Part shown: one piece after another, positions 24,107 to 30,335 of the stretch
How the letters are laid out: every line of letters begins with the position of its first letter
Numbering within the stretch: the first letter of the stretch is position 1
Notes under the pieces: model-generated
Told to the model about the DNA's origin: nothing
Database searches by the model: none
Seen by the model: the letters and a program-made list of their open reading frames with translations, nothing else
Program-made: the position numbers and the translations under genes
Source of the DNA: Ruminococcaceae bacterium UBA3903
GTDB taxonomy: Bacteria; Bacillota; Clostridia; Oscillospirales; Acutalibacteraceae
Assembly: GCA_002391625.1 (NCBI GenBank)
Contig: DGFJ01000038.1
Location: 1-30,335, forward strand
Reading direction: 5' to 3'
Length of the DNA stretch: 30,335 bases

Positions 24107-25312
24107 TTGAAAAGAGAGAAAAAACAAAGAGAAGTTTTAAGCTACGAGGACGAGGCTTTAGAGGATTACTCTAAGGGCGAAAGGATAAATGCCGTGTTCT
24201 CCCAAAAGGGTAAAATAGTTATTATAATTTTGGCGGTTTGTGTAGTGTTGGTTGGTATAGCAGCCACATGGCGTTTTATTGCACCTGATAAAATAGGCAG
24301 CACTATCAGTGGCAGCGGCGGCACTGGCAATGGTTATCCTACCGATATAATAGGTACAAAGGTACAAACGGGTAATATAGCAGTGCTAAATAGCAATTTG
24401 GCATATGTTAGCGACACCTCCTTTGTGGCATTAAATAATTATGCTGCTACTGTAGCTAACAGGAAGATTAAATATTCATCACCAATTATGGTGAGCAGCG
24501 GTGGCTATGCTCTGATTTATAATCAAGATGAAATAGGCTTTGAAATAGATACAGCGTCAGAGCTTGTGTATCAAGGTGATAGTGATGATAAAATATTAAC
24601 AGGCGACATTACCTCAGGCGGTGTATATGCGTTGGTTACTGCTAAGGAGGGCTACGCATCAAAGCTAACAGTGTATAATAAGGATAATACCCAACGCTAT
24701 GCTTATTATTTTGCTGATTACTATGTTGACAGCGTGTCTATTAATGAATCTGGTACCCGTGGTGTAGTGTCCGGTGTTTCATCACAGTACGGGGTGCTGA
24801 CATCTGCTGTTTATGTGCTGGATTTTAAAAATGAGGAGCCATTGGCAAAGCTGGATTTTCAAGATAATATGATATACAAGGTAGCCTTTATGAAAAATGG
24901 GAATATTGCTGCTATCGGTGACAGCTCAGCCTCATTAATATCCTCAGACTATCAGTCAAAAACAGATTTTACCTATGATGGTGATATGCTGACAGCTATG
25001 GAGATAGATTCGGATAACGGATTTGCATTGTCCCTGTCACGTTCAGGCGACGGCAGAACCTGTAGCATACAGTATATATCACAGGATGGATATGACACCA
25101 CAATAGATTCTGACCTACAGATAACGTCTATTGGTTTATACGGTCAAGCCATTGCAGTGCTTAGCAAGGAGACCATAACAGTGTATAATCGTAATGGAGA
25201 AAAGATGGGTGAATATAATGCAGGTGTAGATGCCAAATCAATAGAACTAACCTCCGAGAAATATGCGTATGTACTAGGAATCTCACAAATACGTGCAGTT
25301 CAGATAAATTAA
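24107..25312 (+). CDS. DUF5711-like membrane-anchored beta-propeller-like protein
   Basis: About 401 residues from the TTG at 24107. A charged cytoplasmic N-terminus (KREKKQREVLSYEDEALEDY) is followed by one membrane helix (about residues 40-60) and a Gly/Ser-rich linker. The large outer domain is made of repeated strands such as YALVTAKEGYASKLTVYNKDN and GVYAL, as in WD40-like folds. The family is uncharacterised; I assign it from overall layout. GAGG lies 8 bases ahead of the TTG; the GTG at 24098 overlaps the ribosome site. Follows truA by 12 bases. Confidence 0.7.
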   Translation: MKREKKQREVLSYEDEALEDYSKGERINAVFSQKGKIVIIILAVCVVLVGIAATWRFIAPDKIGSTISGSGGTGNGYPTDIIGTKVQTGNIAVLNSNLAYVSDTSFVALNNYAATVANRKIKYSSPIMVSSGGYALIYNQDEIGFEIDTASELVYQGDSDDKILTGDITSGGVYALVTAKEGYASKLTVYNKDNTQRYAYYFADYYVDSVSINESGTRGVVSGVSSQYGVLTSAVYVLDFKNEEPLAKLDFQDNMIYKVAFMKNGNIAAIGDSSASLISSDYQSKTDFTYDGDMLTAMEIDSDNGFALSLSRSGDGRTCSIQYISQDGYDTTIDSDLQITSIGLYGQAIAVLSKETITVYNRNGEKMGEYNAGVDAKSIELTSEKYAYVLGISQIRAVQIN

Positions 25313-25377
25313 TCCCAAAAATTGGGCAGCCTTATTAGTTGTTAATAAAGTGTGAAGTGTATATAACAATTTTGTGA

Positions 25378-25406
25378 TTGTTTTTTTTACTAAAATATGT
25401 TATATT
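25378..25406 (+). promoter_or_regulatory. Candidate promoter of the cvpA-pgsA group
   Basis: TTGTTT (25378-25383) and TATATT (25401-25406), 17-base spacer. The sequence is AT-rich, so the match is moderate. Confidence 0.45.
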
Positions 25407-25459
25407 GTGCCTAAATACACTTTTGAATATGAACATAAATATTATTGAGAGGTGATATT

Positions 25460-26194
25460 TTGGCATTAATGATTGACTTGAGTATAGTGGCAATCATTAC
25501 TATATTTATTGTTTCTGGTGCTAGGCGTGGTGCGGTTAGGACGCTGGTTGTTTTCCTAGGCTCCTTAGGTGTATCAATTTTATCCATATGGGCTGGCAGA
25601 GGGCTTGCACCCATGGTATATGAAAATTGCTTTAAGGAATCTATAACAAAAAACATTAACGACTCCGTTGCACAAAACATCAGTCAGGGTACAACGCAAA
25701 CGGTAAATGCGGTGCTTGATGATTTACCGGACTATGTTACAACGGCACTAAACGCCTTTGGCATCTCCACTAACCAAATTGGTTTAGCTGTGGACAGCGG
25801 GGCTACAAGCACAGGCACAATAGTTGCGGATACAGCGTCTGCAACGGTAGAAAGCTTTATATCTCCTATTATAATTTCGCTGATTGGTTTAATACTGTCA
25901 GGATTAATTTTTATAGTATTAATGATATTTGTACGAATGTTGGCTGGTTTTATAAATAGCTGCTGCAACGTGCCGGTGCTTAAACAGGCTAACCACATGG
26001 GTGGCGGACTAATAGGCTTTTTACAAGGTACATTAATAATAATATTGTTGATTATTGTGTCCTCTATTCTGTTGCCTATGATAATAAGTGATTATCAGAC
26101 ATTCAAAACAGAGGTTATAGATAAAACAATTTTATTTAACTGGATATATAATCTTAATGTGTTCAATATTCCTTCGCTAAAGCTGGCAAATTAA
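25460..26194 (+). CDS. CvpA-family membrane protein
   Basis: 244 residues. Helices lie near residues 5-30, then 35-50, then a polar, Thr/Ser/Asn-rich loop to about 125, then three hydrophobic helices to about 215. The order matches CvpA (colicin V production) proteins, which have a first helix pair, a loop and a C-terminal set. The biological role of CvpA is poorly known; links to envelope stability and cell wall have been reported. GAGAGGTG precedes the TTG at 25460; the TTG at 25445 lies ahead of that site. Confidence 0.75.
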   Translation: MALMIDLSIVAIITIFIVSGARRGAVRTLVVFLGSLGVSILSIWAGRGLAPMVYENCFKESITKNINDSVAQNISQGTTQTVNAVLDDLPDYVTTALNAFGISTNQIGLAVDSGATSTGTIVADTASATVESFISPIIISLIGLILSGLIFIVLMIFVRMLAGFINSCCNVPVLKQANHMGGGLIGFLQGTLIIILLIIVSSILLPMIISDYQTFKTEVIDKTILFNWIYNLNVFNIPSLKLAN

Positions 26195-26233
26195 ATGTAA
26201 GGTCTTGAGGAATATTGAGGAAAGGAATAATAA

Positions 26234-26851
26234 ATGTTAGGGTTTGAGAAGGGGTTTAAGAGTAATTGTACTATACCAAACTTAATATCAATATTAAGAA
26301 TACTTGTTATAGCACCATTTGTTGTATTTTTCCTAAGGGAAGAATACTTTGTAGCGTTTGCATTAATAGTTATTTCAGGGGTCAGCGATATGATGGACGG
26401 TTGGATAGCCCGTCGATTTAATCAGGTAACAGAGCTGGGTAAGGTTTTGGATCCAATAGCTGATAAGCTGACATTGGTAGCGGTTATTGTATGCGTGGGT
26501 ATCTTAATTCCAGGCATTATCCCATTGGTGGTTATTTTGGTGGTTAAGGATTTATTAATGCTTTGTGGGGGTTTTGTACTGTTAAAGCAGAGGATAGCAC
26601 CACCAGCTGCCAAATGGTTTGGAAAGCTTGCGACAATTATTTTCTATTTTTCAGTTGTTATAATTGTATTTGGCAAAGCGTTCTTTGATTATGACAACCC
26701 GATTTTGACAATTACATTACTGATAATAACCGCCATAGCAATGTTATTTGCACTTGGCAATTACTTTGTAATGTTTATGAACTTAATAAAAGGAAAAAGC
26801 CATAAGGTTCAACCAAATAATATTGAAAATACGACCTCACAAAATAGCTAA
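26234..26851 (+). CDS. pgsA: Phosphatidylglycerophosphate synthase PgsA
   Basis: 205 residues. CDP-alcohol phosphotransferase motif DGWIARRFNQVTELGKVLDP(IADK) at about 55-78 fits D-G-x2-A-R-x8-G-x3-D-x3-D. The protein has about five to six membrane helices. It makes phosphatidylglycerophosphate from CDP-diacylglycerol and glycerol-3-phosphate. The pgsA call is made over other family members because of the N-terminus CTIPNLISILRI and the length. GAAAGGA lies ahead of the ATG. Tail is basic/polar. Confidence 0.9.
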   Translation: MLGFEKGFKSNCTIPNLISILRILVIAPFVVFFLREEYFVAFALIVISGVSDMMDGWIARRFNQVTELGKVLDPIADKLTLVAVIVCVGILIPGIIPLVVILVVKDLLMLCGGFVLLKQRIAPPAAKWFGKLATIIFYFSVVIIVFGKAFFDYDNPILTITLLIITAIAMLFALGNYFVMFMNLIKGKSHKVQPNNIENTTSQNS

Positions 26852-26885
26852 CGGCTGGTGAAGTCATATTGAAGGAGATAAATAT

Positions 26886-29207
26886 ATGCTATGTTGTAGA
26901 TGTAATAAACGGCCTGCTGTAGTATTTGTTTCTACTAATGCTGCTGACAGCACTCCACAGGGCTATTGCTTGTCCTGTGCCAAGGAATTGGGCATAAAGC
27001 CTGTAACAGATATGATGGAAAAAATGGGCATTTCTGATGACCAATTAGATGTTGTACAGGAGCAGATGGACAGCCTAATGACAATGGGGGAGAATGGTGA
27101 AATGCCAGATTTGAACCAGCTGCTTGGTGAGAGCGGACTGGAAATGCCAACAGATGATGAAAATGATGAGGATGGCTTTTCAACTGGTGGAGCACCTACA
27201 TTTCCATTGTTTCAAAATATGTTCGGAGGTAACAAGGAAAATACAGAAAAAACACAGACCACCAACAAGAAAAAGCAAAAGGAAAAGAAGAAAAGAAAGC
27301 ACTTGGACACATATTGCTTTGACCTAACAGCAAAGGCGCGCAGCGGCAAAATGGATAGGGTTATAGGCAGAGATAAAGAAATAGCCCGTATTATTCAGAT
27401 TTTGAGCCGCCGCAGCAAAAATAACCCATGCCTAATCGGAGAGCCAGGCGTAGGTAAAACCGCTATAGCAGAGGGCTTAGCGCTGCGTATAGCACAGGGC
27501 GACGTGCCACAACGATTAAAGGATAAAGAAATTCACCTGTTGGACCTTACATCACTTATTGCAGGTACACAGTTTCGTGGTCAGTTTGAAAGCCGTATAA
27601 AGGGATTGACAGATGAGGTAAAGGCAGCTGGCAATATTATATTGTTTATTGATGAGGTTCATAACCTTGTTGGAACTGGTGACTCTGAAGGCACAATGAA
27701 TGCTGCCAATATTTTAAAACCAGCTTTATCCCGTGGTGAAATACAGGTTATAGGTGCTACCACTTTCAACGAGTATCGCAAGTACATTGAAAAAGATTCA
27801 GCATTGGAACGACGTTTTCAGCCTGTTACCATTAACGAACCGTCTGTAAAGGATACCATAGATGTTTTAATGGGCGTTAAGGACTACTATGAAAAGCATC
27901 ATAGAGTAGCCGTACCAGAGGAAATTATCCGTCGTGCTGTTGTGTTGTCAGAACGTTATATAACTGACAGATTTTTGCCTGATAAGGCTATCGACCTACT
28001 GGACGAATCCTGTGCTTGTGCTGCCCTGCGTAACAAAAGTATGGAAAAGTATGATAACCTAAAGGACAAAGAAAAAAAGCTTCATCTTCGAGAGGAAGAA
28101 ATGGCAGAGGATACGGAAACACCCCCTGACTACGAGGAAATAGCTAAAATTCGTGAGGAGCTGGCAAAGATTGCAACAGATGTTGCACAGGTACGGGATG
28201 CGGCGCTAGGTGCGAAGGTAGAGGAAGAGGACTTAGCAAAGGTTATAGAGCTGTGGACAGGTATTCCGGCTGACAGAGTACAAGAAAACGAGTTAAGAAA
28301 GCTGGCTGATTTAGATAGCAAGCTAAAGGAAAAAATTATTGGTCAGGATGAGGCTGTAGAGGCTGTAGCTGCCGCTATCAGACGCAGCAGAGTACAAATA
28401 AGCCCACGCAGACGTCCAGCGTCGTTTATTTTTGTAGGACCTACTGGCGTTGGTAAAACCGAGCTTGTAAAGGTGCTGTCTACGGAGCTTTTTGACACAC
28501 CGGAAACGCTAATCAGACTAGATATGTCTGAATTTATGGAGAAACACTCTGTGTCAAAGATTATCGGTTCACCTCCCGGCTATGTTGGTTATGATGAGGC
28601 AGGTCAGGTAACAGAAAAAGTACGCAGGAAGCCTTATTCTGTACTGCTGTTTGATGAGATCGAAAAGGCACATCCAGATGTTCTTAATATTTTATTGCAA
28701 ATATTAGACGAGGGCAAGGTTACAGATGCTCACGGCAGATTAGTGAACTTTGAAAATACTGTTATTATTATGACATCTAATGCTGGCAGCAACAAAAAAG
28801 AATCTGCTTTAGGCTTTGGCAAAACTGAGGCTGATGCAACAAAGGAAAAGGTGCTAAAGGCACTGGAGGACTTCCTAAGACCAGAATTTATTGCTAGAGT
28901 TGACGATATTATTGTGTTCAGAAACCTAGAACAGCAGGACCTTGTTTCAATAGCCAGACTTATGCTAAACGAGTATGTAGATTCATTGCACGAAAAGGGA
29001 ATAGGCTTCTCCTTTGATGATAAGGCTGCTATGTACCTGGCAGATAAGGTCAAGGGCGGTAAAAGCGGTGCCAGAGATTTACGAAACCTAATAAGACGTG
29101 ATGTAGAGGATAAGATTACAGGTGCCATTATTGAACGTGGCGAGGGCGTAATAACAGCTATAAAGCTTTCAGCTAAGGATGATAAGCTGGATATGGAAGT
29201 ATTATAA
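26886..29207 (+). CDS. clpE: ClpE-like AAA+ unfoldase (ATP-binding subunit of Clp protease)
   Basis: 773 residues. Two AAA+ modules: Walker A GEPGVGKT (185-192) with Walker B ILFIDEVHN, and Walker A GPTGVGKT (about 518-525) with Walker B VLLFDEIEKAH. A coiled M-domain lies between them (about 385-440). The N-terminus has C-x2-C pairs (C3/C6, C28/C31) that look like a zinc site, with no double Clp_N repeat as in ClpC. The LGF tripeptide in ESALGFGKT, after the second module's sensor, fits the ClpP-binding loop. The zinc N-terminus and this layout suggest ClpE; symbol moderately sure. The acidic then lysine-rich linker (about 85-140) is low complexity. No CtsR, McsA or McsB gene is adjacent. 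Confidence 0.85.
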   Translation: MLCCRCNKRPAVVFVSTNAADSTPQGYCLSCAKELGIKPVTDMMEKMGISDDQLDVVQEQMDSLMTMGENGEMPDLNQLLGESGLEMPTDDENDEDGFSTGGAPTFPLFQNMFGGNKENTEKTQTTNKKKQKEKKKRKHLDTYCFDLTAKARSGKMDRVIGRDKEIARIIQILSRRSKNNPCLIGEPGVGKTAIAEGLALRIAQGDVPQRLKDKEIHLLDLTSLIAGTQFRGQFESRIKGLTDEVKAAGNIILFIDEVHNLVGTGDSEGTMNAANILKPALSRGEIQVIGATTFNEYRKYIEKDSALERRFQPVTINEPSVKDTIDVLMGVKDYYEKHHRVAVPEEIIRRAVVLSERYITDRFLPDKAIDLLDESCACAALRNKSMEKYDNLKDKEKKLHLREEEMAEDTETPPDYEEIAKIREELAKIATDVAQVRDAALGAKVEEEDLAKVIELWTGIPADRVQENELRKLADLDSKLKEKIIGQDEAVEAVAAAIRRSRVQISPRRRPASFIFVGPTGVGKTELVKVLSTELFDTPETLIRLDMSEFMEKHSVSKIIGSPPGYVGYDEAGQVTEKVRRKPYSVLLFDEIEKAHPDVLNILLQILDEGKVTDAHGRLVNFENTVIIMTSNAGSNKKESALGFGKTEADATKEKVLKALEDFLRPEFIARVDDIIVFRNLEQQDLVSIARLMLNEYVDSLHEKGIGFSFDDKAAMYLADKVKGGKSGARDLRNLIRRDVEDKITGAIIERGEGVITAIKLSAKDDKLDMEVL

Positions 29208-29224
29208 TTTTTTAAACTGATATG

Positions 29225-29256
29225 GTGGCACAGGGCAGGCAATTGTGCTGTGCCAC
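29225..29256. other. Hairpin downstream of clpE, no U-run
   Basis: Stem GTGGCACAG (29225-29233) with CTGTGCCAC (29248-29256), a 14-base loop. Beyond the stem the plus strand reads AAATAAAAAAATG and not a T-run. It may be a weak terminator or a stability element for clpE mRNA. Confidence 0.45.
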
Positions 29257-29290
29257 AAATAAAAAAATGTCAAATTTTTTAAGAAAATCC

Positions 29291-29319
29291 TTGACAAATA
29301 ATATGCCCTGTGTTATTAT
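29291..29319 (+). promoter_or_regulatory. Strong promoter of the serine tRNA pair
   Basis: Perfect TTGACA (29291-29296) and TATTAT (29314-29319) with a 17-base spacer. An alternative TATAAT at 29317-29322 would need a 20-base spacer. This is the best -35 in the window, as expected for stable RNA. Confidence 0.75.
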
Positions 29320-29336
29320 AATCAAGCTGACTGTAC

Positions 29337-29425
29337 GGAGGGGTGTCCGAGCGGTTTAAGGAGCTAGTCTTGAAAACTAGTGATCCCGAAAGGGACCAAG
29401 GGTTCGAATCCCTTCCCCTCCGCCA
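29337..29425 (+). tRNA. tRNA-Ser (anticodon UGA)
   Basis: 89 bases with encoded CCA. Acceptor GGAGGGG pairs with CCCCTCC, discriminator G, then CCA. D-loop has GAGCGGTTTAAGGA. Anticodon arm CTAGT-CTTGAAA-ACTAG carries TGA. A long variable arm (GATCCCGAAAGGGACC region) is typical of class II serine tRNA. T-arm AAGGG-TTCGAAT-CCCTT. Confidence 0.96.
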
Positions 29426-29452
29426 TTATATTTTTAAAGTTATTCACTACGT

Positions 29453-29542
29453 GGAGAAGTACTCAAGTGGTGAAGAGGCTCCCCTGCTAAGGGAGTAGGT
29501 TGGGTGACTGGCGCAAGGGTTCAAATCCCTTCTTCTCCGCCA
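29453..29542 (+). tRNA. tRNA-Ser (anticodon GCU)
   Basis: 90 bases with encoded CCA. Acceptor GGAGAAG pairs with CTTCTCC. Anticodon arm CTCCC-CTGCTAA-GGGAG carries GCT. A long variable arm and T-arm AAGGG-TTCAAAT-CCCTT are present. It lies 27 bases after the first serine tRNA on the same transcript. Confidence 0.96.
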
Positions 29543-29581
29543 AAAAGATTGTCGATTAATGTCGACAATCTTTTTTATTTT
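29540..29581. repeat. Left 42-bp direct repeat (overlaps tRNA 3' end and terminator)
   Basis: Identical over 42 positions to 30277-30318 except one base (A at 29565, G at 30302). It starts in the CC of the tRNA CCA end and covers the terminator hairpin and T-run. The two copies flank dcd. Confidence 0.85.
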
Positions 29582-29582
29582 T
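29543..29582 (+). terminator. Rho-independent terminator of the tRNA operon
   Basis: Stem AAAAGATTGTCGA (29543-29555) with TCGACAATCTTTT (29562-29574), a 6-base loop, then a T-rich run. It is the left copy of a 42-bp direct repeat (see 29540-29581). Confidence 0.9.
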
Positions 29583-29606
29583 ATTAATGTTGATAGTGAT
29601 TAATGA

Positions 29607-29612
29607 TATAAT
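29607..29612 (+). promoter_or_regulatory. Possible -10 box of dcd
   Basis: Perfect TATAAT 42 bases before the ATG. The best -35 at 17 bases spacing is TTAATG (29584-29589), a weak match. The strong tRNA terminator just upstream makes an independent promoter likely. Confidence 0.4.
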
Positions 29613-29654
29613 GCAGACAAGGTTGTTTATATAAGTAAGAAGGGAAATTTTGTA

Positions 29655-30191
29655 ATGATATTGTCGGACAAAACACTGCTCAAAATGTTAGAGGAGAAAT
29701 CACTCATTATTGAACCGTTAGAAATAGAACAAGTTCAACCTGCAAGTGTAGATATTCGGTTAGGTAATACATTTAGCATTGTTGAAGATTCGTCTACTGG
29801 AATTATTAATTTAGAAGATGAAATAAAGTATAAAACAATCATAAGTGATACCTATATTCTTTTGCCTAATCAATTTGTACTTGCAACGACTATGGAATAC
29901 TTTGCTTTGCCAAATGATTTAACGGCTTTTGTCGAGGGAAGAAGTTCTCTTGGAAGAATGGGATTGTTTATACAAAATGCTGGGTGGGTTGACCCTGGTT
30001 TTAAAGGTGAAATCACACTCGAACTTTATAATGCAAATCGTTGTGCTATTGAATTAAAGGCGAGTAGAAGAGTCGGACAACTGGTTTTTTCTAAAATGGA
30101 TAATTTTGCCTTAAATCCATATAACGGAAAGTATCAAGGACAAAAAGGAGCAACTGGTTCAAGAGTATATTTAGACAATGAAATAAAATAG
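29655..30191 (+). CDS. dcd: dCTP deaminase (Dcd family)
   Basis: 178 residues. Deaminates dCTP to dUTP for thymidylate synthesis; some relatives are bifunctional and release dUMP. Motifs are QPASVDIRLG (28-37), EGRSSLGRMGLFIQNAGWVDPGF (about 95-117) and GEITLELYN with the general-base Glu. AAGGGA lies about 10 bases before the ATG. Codon choice differs from the neighbours: all seven Gln codons are CAA, whereas CAG is frequent in clpE. It lies between two direct repeats beside tRNA genes. These features suggest acquisition or rearrangement, and Dcd-like genes also occur in phages and mobile elements. Confidence 0.9.
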   Translation: MILSDKTLLKMLEEKSLIIEPLEIEQVQPASVDIRLGNTFSIVEDSSTGIINLEDEIKYKTIISDTYILLPNQFVLATTMEYFALPNDLTAFVEGRSSLGRMGLFIQNAGWVDPGFKGEITLELYNANRCAIELKASRRVGQLVFSKMDNFALNPYNGKYQGQKGATGSRVYLDNEIK

Positions 30192-30276
30192 ACCACAGAT
30201 TATTAGCCTAACCCTCCCCACAGAGGTTCGAATCCATCCATCAAAAAGTCGTATGGATCTAAATCATCTGACCTTT
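30192..30276. other. Short tail after dcd with a T-arm-like fragment
   Basis: No gene. GGTTCGAATCC at 30225-30235 resembles the T-arm of a tRNA, but the flanks do not pair as a full T-stem and no acceptor or anticodon arm is seen. It may be a decayed tRNA remnant. Confidence 0.35.
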
Positions 30277-30318
30277 CCAAAAAGATTGTCGATTAATGTC
30301 GGCAATCTTTTTTATTTT
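30277..30318 (+). repeat. Right 42-bp direct repeat with terminator hairpin
   Basis: Second copy of the repeat at 29540-29581. The single change (G at 30302) gives a G-U pair in the stem, so the terminator can still fold; T-run at 30308-30318. Could end dcd transcription. Confidence 0.85.
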
Positions 30319-30335
30319 GGCTCTCTGTCAATAGT

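Noticed and set aside
28730..29242. 170-codon minus-strand frame at the clpE 3' end
   Set aside because: Antisense to the second AAA+ module of ClpE, which is complete; no ribosome site.
1..30335. CRISPR array, transposase, integrase or rRNA
   Set aside because: No regularly spaced repeats, no transposase or integrase motif and no rRNA sequence were seen. The only long direct repeat is the 42-bp pair at the right end.

Overview
The window reads as a chromosomal segment of a strictly anaerobic, fermentative, low-GC Gram-positive bacterium of the class Clostridia. The grounds are AT-rich promoters of sigma-A type, strong AGGAGG-like ribosome sites, several TTG/GTG starts, a trimeric NAD-linked [FeFe]-hydrogenase, an ECF transporter module and a ClpE-type unfoldase. 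The genus cannot be fixed from sequence alone; a ruminococcal/oscillospiral relative is a guess.

Left part (1-9.6 kb): the tail of a Q/N/P-rich protein and a DUF2798-like membrane protein on the plus strand, then two minus-strand operons. The upstream one (9578 to 6386) is a probable redox/H2-signalling set: DRTGG domain, RsbW-like ATPase, [FeFe]-hydrogenase-like sensor with a C-terminal Fe-S domain, second DRTGG domain, PHP phosphoesterase. It ends at a terminator near 6310-6339. The downstream operon (6194 to 1193) has its own promoter and encodes the hydrogenase: HydC (NuoE-like), an orphan HATPase, a small [2Fe-2S]-ferredoxin-like protein, HydB (NuoF-like) and HydA (H-cluster).

Middle part (9.7-16 kb): a FUSC-like membrane protein (+), then on the minus strand the maturation genes TM1266-like regulator, hydE, hydG and hydF. 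These build the H-cluster for the structural genes next door. The maturation operon has a long 5' leader ending in a terminator-like hairpin just before the first gene, which suggests attenuation. A small lipoprotein and a small unknown protein follow.

Right part (16.2-29.2 kb): plus-strand housekeeping genes ruvC-ruvA-ruvB, glmM, an RlmI-like methyltransferase, ecfA1-ecfA2-ecfT-truA, a DUF5711-like protein, a CvpA-like protein, pgsA and clpE. Two tandem serine tRNAs (UGA, GCU) follow with a terminator. A dcd gene with different codon choice lies between two 42-bp direct repeats, one of which is that terminator; it looks like an inserted segment.

Nothing here is clearly an unknown system. 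The most interesting parts are the sensory hydrogenase operon, the leader of the maturation operon, the ligand-position substitution in HydA and the repeat-flanked dcd.
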